A DNA stretch of 64,000 nt from Burkholderia sp. Ax-1724 (GTDB taxonomy: Bacteria; Pseudomonadota; Gammaproteobacteria; Burkholderiales; Burkholderiaceae), in NCBI RefSeq assembly GCF_011752995.1, contig NZ_VWWL01000010.1, forward strand, positions 62,001 through 126,000, read 5' to 3'. Below are positions 19,351 through 29,908 of the stretch, piece by piece. Position 1 is the stretch's first letter, and each line of letters starts with the position of its first letter. Position numbers and translations under genes: made by a program. Under the pieces are notes generated by a model. It had not been told where the DNA came from. It was given only the letters and a program-made list of their open reading frames with translations, and ran no database searches.

Positions 19351-19380
19351 AAAAGGGCGCTCCAGGTGGAGCGCCCTTTT
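19351..19380. terminator. Bidirectional terminator between Sel1 gene and rodA
   Basis: A 13-bp perfect stem (19351-19363 with 19368-19380), 4-base loop, and A/T ends on both sides. It serves two convergent transcripts. Confidence 0.9.
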
Positions 19381-19419
19381 GCGCATTGCATGCCGGTTCG
19401 TGCGTGCCGTGAGGCGTCG

Positions 19420-20568
19420 CTAGCTTTGCATCAGGCGCTTCTGGCGCGCGACGCTCATGATGAGCCCGACCGCGATGCCGAGCGTCGTCAGCGCGGTGCC
19501 GCCGTAGCTCATGAACGGCAGCGGCACGCCGACCACCGGCAGAATCCCGCTCACCATGCCGATGTTGACGAACGCGTAGGTGAAGAACGCCATCGTCAAT
19601 GATCCGGCCAATAATCGCCCGAATAGCGTCGCGCCATTGGCCGCGATATAGAGCCCGCGCGCGATCAATAGCATGTATAGCGTGAGCAGCACGATCCCGC
19701 CCGCGAGGCCGAATTCTTCGGAAAACACCGCGAAAATAAAGTCGGTGTGCTTCTCGGGGATGAACTCGAGGTGCGCCTGCGTGCCCTTCAGCCAGCCTTT
19801 GCCGAGCGGGCCGCCCGAGCCGATCGCGATCACCGCCTGGATCGTGTGGAAGCCTTTGCCGAGCGGGTCCGAGGTCGGATCGAGCAGCGTGCAGATGCGG
19901 TGCTTCTGGTAGTCGTGCATTAGCGGCCACTGCACCTCGGGCTGACAGATCTTGTCCTGGAACGCCGCGATCGACACGACCGCGATCACGCCCGCGATCA
20001 GCACCGGCACGATCAGCTTGAAGCTCAGGCCAGCGAAGTAAATCACGAATAAGCCGGCCGCGAATACGAGCACGGCCGTGCCGAGGTCGGGTTGCTTGGC
20101 GATCAGCCCGACCGGCACGATGAGAATCACGAAGCCGACCAGGTAGTCGTACCAGCGCATCACGCCTTCGCGGCGCTGGTAGTACCAGGCGAGCATCAGC
20201 GGAGTCGCGATCTTCAGGATTTCCGACGGCTGGATCACCACGCCGACGTTGATCCAGCGCTTCGCGCCCTTGCGCGTGAGGCCGAACATCGCGACCGCGA
20301 CCAGTAGCGCGATCCCGAACGTATAGAGCGGGACCGCGAAGCGCATCAGCGTATTGGGCGGCACATTGGCGAGCGCCCACATCAGCACGAACGTCAGCAG
20401 GATGTTGCGCAACTGGTCTTCCACGCGGCCGGGCATGTCGAGCGTCGCGCTGTACAGCGTGACGATGCCGACGCACAGCAGCAGAAACACGATCAGTGCG
20501 AGCGGACGGTCGAAGCCCACGAACATCCGTTTGATGCGGTCGAGCCAGGCGCGCTTGTCGAATTGCAT
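19420..20568 (-). CDS. rodA: Rod-shape peptidoglycan polymerase RodA
   Basis: RodA is the SEDS-family glycosyltransferase that polymerises glycan strands in the elongasome. The protein has 382 residues and about ten membrane helices. Conserved SEDS features are QPSEILKIATPL, KQPDLGTAVLVFAAG and VVGVPLPFMSYGGTA near the end. I chose the ATG at 20568 because AAGGAG lies at the right distance and overlaps the mrdA stop; the longer open frame upstream is a shadow of mrdA. It works with PBP2, encoded just upstream. Confidence 0.96.
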   Translation of the reverse strand: MQFDKRAWLDRIKRMFVGFDRPLALIVFLLLCVGIVTLYSATLDMPGRVEDQLRNILLTFVLMWALANVPPNTLMRFAVPLYTFGIALLVAVAMFGLTRKGAKRWINVGVVIQPSEILKIATPLMLAWYYQRREGVMRWYDYLVGFVILIVPVGLIAKQPDLGTAVLVFAAGLFVIYFAGLSFKLIVPVLIAGVIAVVSIAAFQDKICQPEVQWPLMHDYQKHRICTLLDPTSDPLGKGFHTIQAVIAIGSGGPLGKGWLKGTQAHLEFIPEKHTDFIFAVFSEEFGLAGGIVLLTLYMLLIARGLYIAANGATLFGRLLAGSLTMAFFTYAFVNIGMVSGILPVVGVPLPFMSYGGTALTTLGIAVGLIMSVARQKRLMQS

Positions 20569-20578
20569 GCCTTTCTCC

Positions 20579-22948
20579 TTATTCGTCGATGCCGCCGGCG
20601 GCCGGCCGGCGTGGCGACGCGTCCTGAGCGGCGTCCTCGCGCGACGGCGCCGCGACGTTCGGCGTCGGCTCGCTCGCCGGACGGGGTTTGCGTGGCGCGC
20701 CGGATGAGCGCGCCGTGGATTTTTTCGCGGCGGCGGACGCCGAAGCCGGTTTGGCCGCCGAGGCTGCCTGCGCTGCGGATCCGGCCGGTGCTGCCGGAGC
20801 GGATGCCGCGGCGGCAGAAGCGGCCGCTGGTGCCGATGCCCCATTCGCGGCCGAAGCCGCCGATGCTGCCGACGCCGCGACAGCCGCCGATGCGGCCACG
20901 GCTTCCGAGGCGCCGGGAACCGGCAATGCCGTGAAGCCCGCCGCGATCCTGATCGGCTGCGTGCTGTCCTTCGAAGGCGGCGCGTCGCCGACCTGCGGCG
21001 CGGACGCGTCGAGCGTCGCCGAAGCCGCTGCCGCGACGGCGGCTTCCTCGGCCCCCGGCTTGTTCCTGCCGATCAGGTAGTAGTCGAGCACCTTGCGCGC
21101 GATCGGGCCGGCCGCTTCCGCGCCCCAGCCGCCGTTTTCGACGATCAGCGCGACCGCGATCTTCGGCTGCTCGACCGGCGCGAAGGCGATGAAGAGCGCG
21201 TGGTCGCGCAGACGCTCGGCGAGTGCGTGGCCCCTGTAGTTCGCGCCTTGCAGCGAGTAGACCTGTGCCGTACCGGTTTTGCCGGCCGCCTGGTACGGCG
21301 CGCCGGCAAACACCTTGGCGGCCGTGCCGTTGGTGACCACGCCTTCCATCGCGCGTTTGATGAAGTCGATGTCCTGCTGGCGGACCGCGATCTTGTCGCT
21401 CGGATCGCGCACGACCGGGCGCGTTTCCTTCGTGATCGGATTCTCGATGTCGCGCACGAGGTGCGGCTTCATCACGACGCCGTTGTTGGCGAGCGTCGCG
21501 GTCGCATGCGCGAGCTGCAGGATCGTGAACGAGTTGTAGCCCTGGCCGATGCCGAGGCTGATCGTCTCGCCTTCGTACCACTTCTGCTGTTCGGGGCGGC
21601 GGTACGCGTGGCGCTTCCAGTCGGTCGACGGCAGGATGCCCTTGGCCTCGCCCGCGATGTCGATGCCGGTGATCTGCCCGAAGCCCCACGGCTTCATGAA
21701 GTTCGCGATGTTGTTGACGCCGAGGTCGTGCGCGAGCATGTAGAAGTACGTGTCGTTCGAGACGACGATGGCGCGGTTCATGTCGACCCAGCCCTGGCCC
21801 GAACGCACGTCGTTGCGGAAGGTGTGGCCGCCGAACGTGTAGTAGCCGGGGTCCTGGAAGCCCCAGCCCGTGGTGCGCTTGTGCAGCGTCAGCGCGGCGA
21901 GCGCCATGAACGGCTTGTAGGTCGAGCCCGGCGGATAGGTGCCGTGCAGCGGCCGGTTCAGGAGCGGATGGTCGGGCGAGTTGTTGAGTTCGTCCCAGGT
22001 CTGCTGGTCGATGCCGTCGACGAACGAGTTCGGATCGAAGCTCGGCGCCGACACGAACGCGAGCACGTCGCCGGTGGACGGCTCGATCGCGACGAGCGCG
22101 CCGCGGCGGCCGGCGAAGGCCTGCTCGGCCACCTGCTGCAAACCGATGTCGAGCGACAGCTCGAGGTTGTTGCCGGGCGTCGCCTGGGTGCGCGACAGCG
22201 TGCGCACGGGCCGCCCGCCCGCCGTCACCTCGACTTCCTCGAAGCCGGTCTGACCGTGCAGCTCGGTTTCGTAGCTCTGCTCGATGCCGATCTTGCCGAT
22301 GTAGTCGGTGCCCTTGTAGTTGTTGGCGTCGAGGCGCGGATCGTAGTGATCGGGATCGCTGTCGTTCTGGTCGCTCGCGTCGTCGATGCGGTCCTGGTCG
22401 CGCTGCGAAATCCGCCCGATGTAGCCGATCACGTGCGCGGCGGTCGGCCCGAGCGGGTACTGGCGGAACAGCCGCGCGCGCACTTCGACGCCGGGGAAGC
22501 GGAAGCGCTGCGCGGTGAAGCGCGCGACTTCGTCGTCGGTGAGGCGGGTGCGGATCGGCAGGCTTTCGAAGTTCTTCGAGTCTTCCTGCAGCTTCCTGAA
22601 GCGGCGGCGGTCGCGCGCGTCGATCGAGATGACTGTGGCCAGGTTGTCGATCACGTTGTCGAGCGAGTCGTTCAGCTTCGACGGCGTGATTTCGAGCGTG
22701 TAGGCCGAGTAGTTCTTCGCGAGCACGACACCGTTGCGGTCGGTGATGATGCCGCGGTTCGGCACGATCGGCGCGACGGAAATGCGGTTTTCGTCGGCCT
22801 GCAGCGAGTATTTGCTGTAGTGCCAAACCTGCAGGAACAGGAAGCGGAAGCCGATCAGCCCGAAGCAGACGAACACGAACAGGCCCGCCGCCGCGACGCG
22901 CAGGCGGAATTTCGTGAGCTGCTGTTGAGTGTCCTTGAATTCGGTCAT
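20579..22948 (-). CDS. mrdA: Penicillin-binding protein 2 (elongasome transpeptidase)
   Basis: This is the transpeptidase partner of RodA. The protein has 789 residues. A membrane anchor lies at about 20-40, then the pedestal domain, then the catalytic domain with Ser342-TYK, Ser397-ND and Lys557-TGT. E. coli PBP2 has about 630 residues; here 156 extra residues (634-789) form an Ala/Ser/Pro-rich tail ending in a basic segment. The ATG at 22948 begins the usual cytoplasmic lead. It lies in the order mreB-mreC-mreD-mrdA-rodA on the minus strand. Confidence 0.96.
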   Translation of the reverse strand: MTEFKDTQQQLTKFRLRVAAAGLFVFVCFGLIGFRFLFLQVWHYSKYSLQADENRISVAPIVPNRGIITDRNGVVLAKNYSAYTLEITPSKLNDSLDNVIDNLATVISIDARDRRRFRKLQEDSKNFESLPIRTRLTDDEVARFTAQRFRFPGVEVRARLFRQYPLGPTAAHVIGYIGRISQRDQDRIDDASDQNDSDPDHYDPRLDANNYKGTDYIGKIGIEQSYETELHGQTGFEEVEVTAGGRPVRTLSRTQATPGNNLELSLDIGLQQVAEQAFAGRRGALVAIEPSTGDVLAFVSAPSFDPNSFVDGIDQQTWDELNNSPDHPLLNRPLHGTYPPGSTYKPFMALAALTLHKRTTGWGFQDPGYYTFGGHTFRNDVRSGQGWVDMNRAIVVSNDTYFYMLAHDLGVNNIANFMKPWGFGQITGIDIAGEAKGILPSTDWKRHAYRRPEQQKWYEGETISLGIGQGYNSFTILQLAHATATLANNGVVMKPHLVRDIENPITKETRPVVRDPSDKIAVRQQDIDFIKRAMEGVVTNGTAAKVFAGAPYQAAGKTGTAQVYSLQGANYRGHALAERLRDHALFIAFAPVEQPKIAVALIVENGGWGAEAAGPIARKVLDYYLIGRNKPGAEEAAVAAAASATLDASAPQVGDAPPSKDSTQPIRIAAGFTALPVPGASEAVAASAAVAASAASAASAANGASAPAAASAAAASAPAAPAGSAAQAASAAKPASASAAAKKSTARSSGAPRKPRPASEPTPNVAAPSREDAAQDASPRRPAAGGIDE

Positions 22949-23104
22949 GCGATTTAAGCAAAAGGCCGGCGCGCGGCCATCCAGAGTGTGCGCCCAAACC
23001 GGCCGGGACCGGTGGCAGGAACTGCAATGCGCGTCGGGCGGGCTGGCGGCGCGGGCTTTACGGCGACGTGTCGCGGCAAAGCGGCCGGCGGGCCCGAAGC
23101 GGGA

Positions 23105-23617
23105 TCAAATGGGCCGCGTGTCGTCCGGATCGGCCGGGCGGCGTTGCGGCATCAGCAGCAGCACGCTCGCGAGCGGCCACAGTGCGGCTTCGACAAAACC
23201 GTCGATCAGGTAACTCCAGCCCGGGAACGCCGCGCCGGTCAGCAGACGGATCACGAACGGCACCAGTTGCGCGACGACGAGCAGCGGCATGACCGCGAAC
23301 GTTTGCACGCCGAGCGACATCCACAGCACGCGGCGATGGATCGTGATCGCGCCGTACGACAGCAGCGTGTACGCGAGCGCGTGCTCGCCGAGCAGGCTCG
23401 CGTTGTGCACGTCCATCAGCAGGCCGAGCAGGAACGCGATGCCCATGCCGACCTTGCGCGGCTGGTGCACGTTCCAGAACAGCAGCACGAGCGCGACGAA
23501 ATCGGGCACGCCGGCGAGACGTCCCCACGGCATCAGGTTCAGCAGGAACGCCGCGGCGAGGCTGAACGCGATGAAGTACGGATTGACCGGCTGCAGGATG
23601 TATTGCGGGCGGTTCAT
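23105..23617 (-). CDS. mreD: Rod-shape-determining protein MreD
   Basis: This inner-membrane protein of 170 residues has about five or six hydrophobic helices. It belongs to the elongasome scaffold and connects MreC with the synthases. The N-terminal RPQYILQPVNPYFI segment and the helix with NLMPWGR are typical of MreD. The start overlaps the mreC stop by 4 bp, so translation is coupled. Confidence 0.93.
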   Translation of the reverse strand: MNRPQYILQPVNPYFIAFSLAAAFLLNLMPWGRLAGVPDFVALVLLFWNVHQPRKVGMGIAFLLGLLMDVHNASLLGEHALAYTLLSYGAITIHRRVLWMSLGVQTFAVMPLLVVAQLVPFVIRLLTGAAFPGWSYLIDGFVEAALWPLASVLLLMPQRRPADPDDTRPI

Positions 23618-24735
23618 GGCTGAGCCCCCGGCGCGGCTTGCGGCTTCGCGGTCTTCGCGGCGGCCGGCTTGTCGGCCTTCCTGTCGGCGGATTTCTCGGA
23701 CTTCTTCTCGGTAGCGGCGTTTTTGGCCGGGGCCTTTTCCGTGGCTTTGGCGGCGGGTTTTTCGGCTGCGGCCTTGTCGCCGGGCTTGGCTGCGGATTTA
23801 TCCGCCGTGCCCTTGCTGTCTGCCGCCTTGCCGCCCTTCTTCGCTTTCGCATCCTTCGCGGCCGTGGCCGCGTCGGGTTCGTCGGCCGGGCGCGGCGGCA
23901 CGTTGTCCTGAACGTGCAGCACCAGCACCTCGCGCGCGCCGCGCACCGCCGCGACCGGCAGACTGACCACGCGCGCAAACGCGGTGTCGGCCTGCTTGTC
24001 GACGCGCACGACCTTCGCGACCGGCAAGCCCGGCGGATACACACCGTCGAGGCCGCTCGTGACGAGCTCGTCGCCGGTCTGCACGTCGGCGCTGATCGGC
24101 ACGAAGCGCAGATCGAGCGTGTCGCCCTTCGGCGTGCCGTAGATCACGCTGCGCAAGCCGGTGCGCAAAATTTCCACCGGCACGGCCTGATCCTTGTCGG
24201 TCAGCAGCGTGACTTCGGCCTGCAGCGGGAACACGCGCGTGACCTGGCCGATCACGCCGTTTTCGTCGACGACCGGCGAGCCGTTCTGGATGCCTTGCTG
24301 CGCGCCGCGTCCGATCACGACTTTCTGCGTGAACGGATCGCGCGTGTCGTACTGGATTTCGGCCGGCAGCGATTGCGTGGTCAGGTGCTGCGATAGTTGC
24401 AGCAGCGCGCGCAGATGGGTGTTTTCGGCAGCGAGCGTCGCGGCCGTGTTGGCCTGCTGCGAAAGCAGCAGATCTTTCGCGCGCAGCTTTTCGTTTTCGC
24501 CGCGCAGCGTGGCGCTCGTCACGGCGAGATCGGCGGCGCCCATGAAGATGTCGCGCGGCACGAGCGCTGCGCGCTGCAACGGATAAAGACCCGCGCCGAG
24601 CACGCCGCGGACGATTTCGAGCGTCTGGAAGCGGGCATCGGAGATCAGCAGGGCGATCGCCAGCACGACGAAGAACACCAGTCGGGCGAGAGCCGAGGGG
24701 CCTTGCTTGAACAGAGGCGGCGGACTGTATTCCAT
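23614..24735 (-). CDS. mreC: Rod-shape-determining protein MreC
   Basis: MreC is a bitopic periplasmic scaffold that activates PBP2 and RodA. The protein has 373 residues. One membrane helix (about 15-35) is followed by a coiled coil (about 65-105) and the beta-rich core (about 110-275), with VIGRGAQQGIQNGSPVVDENG. Residues 281-373 are a low-complexity tail rich in Lys, Ala, Pro and Asp; most MreC proteins end near 270-300. It overlaps mreD by 4 bp and is 154 bp downstream of mreB. Confidence 0.94.
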   Translation of the reverse strand: MEYSPPPLFKQGPSALARLVFFVVLAIALLISDARFQTLEIVRGVLGAGLYPLQRAALVPRDIFMGAADLAVTSATLRGENEKLRAKDLLLSQQANTAATLAAENTHLRALLQLSQHLTTQSLPAEIQYDTRDPFTQKVVIGRGAQQGIQNGSPVVDENGVIGQVTRVFPLQAEVTLLTDKDQAVPVEILRTGLRSVIYGTPKGDTLDLRFVPISADVQTGDELVTSGLDGVYPPGLPVAKVVRVDKQADTAFARVVSLPVAAVRGAREVLVLHVQDNVPPRPADEPDAATAAKDAKAKKGGKAADSKGTADKSAAKPGDKAAAEKPAAKATEKAPAKNAATEKKSEKSADRKADKPAAAKTAKPQAAPGAQP

Positions 24736-24889
24736 GGTCGGCGCCGGGGGCGTGAGCGGTTGGGTGAGACGGCGGCGCGAGAGGCGCGCGCGGTCAGCGC
24801 GTGGCGGCTGGGCGGCCCAGCCAACGGCAAAGCGGCCCGCAAGGGGCCGTGTGCCAGATCCGCGCTACTGACATGGGAGAAAAGCTCGC

Positions 24890-25933
<1,044 letters not shown>

Positions 25934-26139
25934 TCAAAATCCTGTCTCGCTGGGGGCCGGGCCTCGCACCGTATGCGTAGGGCGGCAGCGGAAAAAATAA
26001 CAGCTCCAGCCGGGCGAAGCGGCGCCACAGGAACTTGAAGCTGCGAGGGAGTCTACCGGAGGCCGTTGCAGAGCCAGGGCGGAAAGCAACGGACGTTCTT
26101 GGGGAAGGGTCCGTAAGGCCTTGGTAAGTCGGTCCGGGT

Positions 26140-26170
26140 TTGGGTCGAACGCGTAATGATACCTTATAAT
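26140..26170 (+). promoter_or_regulatory. Candidate sigma-70 promoter for the gatCAB leader
   Basis: A consensus -10 box TATAAT (26165-26170) has TTGGGT 19 bases upstream (26140-26145). It points toward gatC and would give a leader of about 130 nt. Confidence 0.5.
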
Positions 26171-26246
26171 TTTGGATGTTTTGAAGGAAACGGAGGGCAC
26201 TTTTTGCCGTTGCCGTTCCTTTTTCGGGATTGTCCTATCGTGTCGT

Positions 26247-26272
26247 AACCCGCTGTTACAGCGGGTTTTTTT
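26247..26272 (+). terminator. Terminator-like hairpin in the leader of gatC
   Basis: A perfect 9-bp stem (26247-26255 with 26259-26267), 3-base loop and seven T in a row (26266-26272). It stands 38 bp before the gatC start and about 75 nt after the predicted transcription start, so it could attenuate gatCAB or end a small RNA. On the other strand no T-run follows. Confidence 0.75.
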
Positions 26273-26309
26273 CAAGTGTGACGACACTCCACCTCTTTCC
26301 GGTGACTGC

Positions 26310-26609
26310 ATGGCTCTGACCCTGACCGATGTTAAGCGCATCGCGCATCTCGCGCGGCTCGAACTGGCTGATGCCGACGCCGAGCACACCCGTGCCCAGC
26401 TCAATGATTTCTTCGGCCTCGTCGAGCAAATGCAAGCGGTCGATACCACCGGCATCGCGCCGCTTGCCCACCCGATCGAGCAGATCGAAGACGTCGCGCT
26501 GCGTCTGCGTAACGACGTCGTGACCGAGACGGTCGAGCGCGAGGCTTTTCAGCGCCCGGCGCCGGCCGTGCAGGACGGTCTGTATCTCGTGCCGAAGGTG
26601 ATCGAATAA
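26310..26609 (+). CDS. gatC: Asp/Glu-tRNA amidotransferase subunit C
   Basis: GatC is the small subunit that holds GatA and GatB together. The protein has 99 residues, typical for the family, with the start [12 protein letters not shown] and the central [16 protein letters not shown] motif that wraps around GatA. The ATG at 26310 fits the family start. It is the first gene of gatC-gatA-gatB and lies behind a terminator-like hairpin. Confidence 0.95.
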   Translation: MALTLTDVKRIAHLARLELADADAEHTRAQLNDFFGLVEQMQAVDTTGIAPLAHPIEQIEDVALRLRNDVVTETVEREAFQRPAPAVQDGLYLVPKVIE

Positions 26610-26759
26610 GCCGCGTTCGCACATGTCCCGCGCGGCTCGCGGGCAAGCGCCCTGCGCTTCGCGCGGCGCAGCCTCTCGCGGGTGGTCCGGCCGGCGCCGC
26701 GCACGGTGCGCCGCAAGCTTTCCCGGCCCGGCTTGCCGGCGGGCAGCCGAACGCCTTCA

Positions 26760-26789
26760 CGGCAGCGTGACCACGCTGCCGCGTTTTCC
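26760..26789 (+). terminator. Hairpin between gatC and gatA
   Basis: Arms 26760-26769 and 26772-26781 are perfectly complementary over 10 bp and are followed by CGTTTTCC. With only two bases between the arms, the inner pairs must open to form a loop. The T-run is short, so this may be a partial terminator or an RNA-stabilising hairpin that sets the subunit ratio. Confidence 0.4.
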
Positions 26790-26802
26790 AGGATAAAACG
26801 CA

Positions 26803-28290
26803 ATGCATGAAAAAAGTCTGACCGAACTGCGCGCCGCACTGACGGCCAAGGAATGCTCCGCAGTCGAACTGGCGCAGCTGTACCTGAAGCGGATCGACGC
26901 GGCCAATAGCCTGAACGCGTTCATCCAGGTCGATCCCGAGTTGACGCTCGCGCAGGCGAAAGCCGCCGACGCGTTGCTGCACGGCGGCGAGGCGGGCCCG
27001 CTCGCCGGTCTGCCGATCGCGCACAAGGACGTGTTCGTCACGAAGGGCTGGCGCTCCACGGCCGGCTCGAAGATGCTCGCGAACTACGAAAGCCCGTTCG
27101 ACGCGACCGTGGTCGCGCGTCTCGCGAACGCCGGCATGGTGTGCGTGGGCAAGACCAATATGGACGAATTCGCGATGGGCTCGTCCAACGAGAATTCGTA
27201 CTTCGGCGCGGTGCAGAATCCGTGGGATCGCAAGGCCGTGCCGGGCGGTTCGTCGGGCGGCTCGGCAGCGGCCGTGGCCGCGCGTCTCGCGCCCGCCGCG
27301 ACCGGCACCGACACGGGCGGCTCGATCCGCCAGCCGGCGTCGTTCTCGGGCATTACCGGCATCAAGCCGACCTATGGCCGCGTGTCGCGCTACGGCATGA
27401 TCGCGTTCGCGTCGTCGCTCGATCAGGGCGGCCCGATGGCGCAGAGCGCCGCCGACTGCGCGCTGCTGCTCAACGCGATGGCCGGCTTCGACGAGCGCGA
27501 TTCGACGAGCCTCGCGCGCGAGGACGAAGACTACACGCGCTATCTCGGCAAGTCCTGGCAGGAAGGCGGCGCGGCCAAGCCGCTCGCCGGTCTGCGCATC
27601 GGCCTGCCGAAGGAGTACTTCGGCGCCGGTCTCGCGGACGACGTGCGCGCGTCGATCGACGCGGCACTCAGGCAGTACGAAGCGCTCGGCGCGACGCTCG
27701 TCGACGTCTCGCTGCCGAAAACCGAACTGTCGATTCCGGTCTACTACGTGATCGCGCCGGCGGAAGCCTCGTCGAACCTGTCGCGTTTCGACGGCGTGCG
27801 CTTCGGCCATCGCGCGGCCGAGTACCGCGATCTGCTCGACATGTACAAGAAGTCGCGCGCCGAAGGCTTTGGCCCCGAAGTGAAGCGCCGCATTCTGGTC
27901 GGCGCCTATGTGCTGTCGCATGGCTATTACGACGCGTACTACCTGCAGGCGCAGAAGATCCGCCGCATCATCGCGCAGGACTTCCAGGAAGCGTTCAAGC
28001 AGTGCGACGTCATCATGGGGCCGGTCGCGCCTTCCGTTGCATGGGACCTCGGCGCGAAGGGCGACGATCCGGTGCAGATGTATCTGGCCGACATCTACAC
28101 GCTGTCGGTGAGCCTCGCCGGCCTGCCGGGCATGAGCGTGCCGTGCGGCTTCGGCGCGGGTGCGAATGCGCAGCGTCCGGTCGGTCTGCAGATTATCGGC
28201 AACTATTTCAACGAAGCCCGGATGCTGCAGGTGGCCGACGCGTTCCAGCGCGCCACCGACTGGCATCGTCAGGCACCGGCAGGAGTGTGA
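26803..28290 (+). CDS. gatA: Asp/Glu-tRNA amidotransferase subunit A
   Basis: GatA is the glutaminase that supplies ammonia to GatB. The protein has 495 residues. The amidase-signature triad is visible as Lys75 (AHKD), cis-Ser150 (PGGSSGGS) and nucleophile Ser174 ([11 protein letters not shown]). The gene is 193 bp after gatC and 5 bp before gatB. Presence of gatCAB means that Gln-tRNA and/or Asn-tRNA is made by transamidation in this organism. Confidence 0.97.
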   Translation: MHEKSLTELRAALTAKECSAVELAQLYLKRIDAANSLNAFIQVDPELTLAQAKAADALLHGGEAGPLAGLPIAHKDVFVTKGWRSTAGSKMLANYESPFDATVVARLANAGMVCVGKTNMDEFAMGSSNENSYFGAVQNPWDRKAVPGGSSGGSAAAVAARLAPAATGTDTGGSIRQPASFSGITGIKPTYGRVSRYGMIAFASSLDQGGPMAQSAADCALLLNAMAGFDERDSTSLAREDEDYTRYLGKSWQEGGAAKPLAGLRIGLPKEYFGAGLADDVRASIDAALRQYEALGATLVDVSLPKTELSIPVYYVIAPAEASSNLSRFDGVRFGHRAAEYRDLLDMYKKSRAEGFGPEVKRRILVGAYVLSHGYYDAYYLQAQKIRRIIAQDFQEAFKQCDVIMGPVAPSVAWDLGAKGDDPVQMYLADIYTLSVSLAGLPGMSVPCGFGAGANAQRPVGLQIIGNYFNEARMLQVADAFQRATDWHRQAPAGV

Positions 28291-28295
28291 GCACC

Positions 28296-29771
28296 ATGAC
28301 CAAGCAATGGGAAGTCGTGATCGGTCTGGAGACCCACGCGCAGTTGTCGACGCAGTCGAAAATCTTCTCGGGCACCGCGACGCAATTCGGCGCCGCGCCG
28401 AACACGCAGGCCAGCCCCGTCGACCTCGCCCTGCCGGGCACGCTGCCGGTCATGAACCGCGGCGCGGTCGAGCGCGCGATTCAATTCGGCCTCGCGATCG
28501 GTGCGACGGTTGCGCCGCGCAGCATCTTCGCGCGCAAGAATTATTTCTACCCCGATCTGCCGAAGGGCTATCAGATCAGCCAGTACGAAATTCCCGTCGT
28601 GCAGGGCGGCCAGGTGACGATCCAGGTGCCGGCCAATGAAAAGGCGGGCAAGGAAGCGTACGAGAAAACCATCAACCTCACGCGCGCCCACCTGGAAGAG
28701 GACGCGGGCAAGTCGCTGCACGAAGACTTCGCGGGCATGACCGGCATCGACCTGAATCGCGCCGGCACGCCGCTGCTCGAAATCGTCACCGAGCCGGAAA
28801 TGCGCAGCGCGGCCGAGGCGGTTGCCTACGCGAAGTCGCTGCATACGCTCGTCGTGTGGCTCGGCATCTGCGATGGCAACATGCAGGAAGGCTCGTTCCG
28901 CTGCGACGCGAACGTGTCGGTGCGCCCGCTCGGTCAGGCTGAATTCGGCACGCGCGCCGAGATCAAGAACCTGAACTCGTTCCGCTTCCTCGAAGAAGCG
29001 ATCCAGTACGAAGTGCGCCGCCAGATCGAACTGATCGAAGACGGCGGCACCGTGGTGCAGGAAACGCGTCTGTACGATCCGGACAAGCGCGAAACGCGCT
29101 CGATGCGCAGCAAGGAAGACGCGCATGATTACCGCTATTTCCCCGACCCCGACCTGATGCCGCTCGTGATCGACGCCGCGTGGGTCGAGCGCGTGAAGAG
29201 CGAGATGCCGGAGTTGCCCGAAGCGATCCAGCAGCGCTTCGTATCGCAGTACGGCCTCACGCCCTACGACGCGAACGTGCTGACGTCGGGCAAGGCGATG
29301 GCCGCGTACTACGAGGCGGTGGTCGCGAAGGTCGGTCCGGCCAACGCGAAGGTCGCGGCGAACTGGCTGATGGGCGAAGTGTCATCGCAACTGAATCGCG
29401 AAGGGCTCGACATTGCCGCGTGCCCGGTGTCGGCCGCGCAACTCGCGCTGCTGCTGCAACGCATTGCCGACGGCACGATCTCGAACAAGATCGCGAAGGA
29501 AATCTTCCTCGCGATCTGGGAAGAAAAAGCCACCGACGAAGCCGCCGCCGACCGCATCATCGAGGCGAAGGGCTTGAAGCAGATTTCGGATACCGGCGCG
29601 CTCGAAGCGATCATCGACGAAGTGCTCGCCGCGAACCAGAAGTCGGTCGACGAATTCCGCGCCGGCAAGGAGAAGGCGTTCAACGCGCTGATCGGCCAGG
29701 CGATGAAGGCGACCAAGGGCAAGGCGAATCCGGCGCAGGTGAACGAACTGCTGAAGAAGAAGCTGTCCTGA
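28296..29771 (+). CDS. gatB: Asp/Glu-tRNA amidotransferase subunit B
   Basis: GatB phosphorylates and amidates Glu-tRNA(Gln) or Asp-tRNA(Asn). The protein has 491 residues. It begins with [12 protein letters not shown], contains [15 protein letters not shown] and the [18 protein letters not shown] motif, and ends with the YqeY-like helical tail that recognises tRNA ([18 protein letters not shown]). The ATG at 28296 follows the gatA stop directly. A hairpin terminator follows. Confidence 0.97.
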   Translation: MTKQWEVVIGLETHAQLSTQSKIFSGTATQFGAAPNTQASPVDLALPGTLPVMNRGAVERAIQFGLAIGATVAPRSIFARKNYFYPDLPKGYQISQYEIPVVQGGQVTIQVPANEKAGKEAYEKTINLTRAHLEEDAGKSLHEDFAGMTGIDLNRAGTPLLEIVTEPEMRSAAEAVAYAKSLHTLVVWLGICDGNMQEGSFRCDANVSVRPLGQAEFGTRAEIKNLNSFRFLEEAIQYEVRRQIELIEDGGTVVQETRLYDPDKRETRSMRSKEDAHDYRYFPDPDLMPLVIDAAWVERVKSEMPELPEAIQQRFVSQYGLTPYDANVLTSGKAMAAYYEAVVAKVGPANAKVAANWLMGEVSSQLNREGLDIAACPVSAAQLALLLQRIADGTISNKIAKEIFLAIWEEKATDEAAADRIIEAKGLKQISDTGALEAIIDEVLAANQKSVDEFRAGKEKAFNALIGQAMKATKGKANPAQVNELLKKKLS

Positions 29772-29811
29772 GTCGATGCAGTGCGGCGCGAGCGGTGACG
29801 CTCGCGCCATG

Positions 29812-29858
29812 ACGGGCTGTTGCCGGAAACGAAAGTAGGGCAACGGCCCGTTTCATTT
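29812..29858 (+). terminator. Probable terminator after gatB
   Basis: A 13-bp stem with one G-T pair (29812-29824 with 29839-29851), 14-base loop, then TTTCATTT. It probably ends the gatCAB transcript. Confidence 0.65.
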
Positions 29859-29908
29859 GGCGGTCCCGCTTGGGCGAGTCCCTCGAACGCAGATCACGGA
29901 GTGTGTGC

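Noticed and set aside
21200..22957. A 585-residue open frame antisense to mrdA
   Set aside because: Composition is a shadow (Arg, Val, Asp, Ala) and mrdA has all catalytic motifs.
26172..26309. A leader peptide read in frame with gatC from a TTG codon
   Set aside because: It would run through the terminator stem and lacks a ribosome site; the normal GatC start is at 26310.
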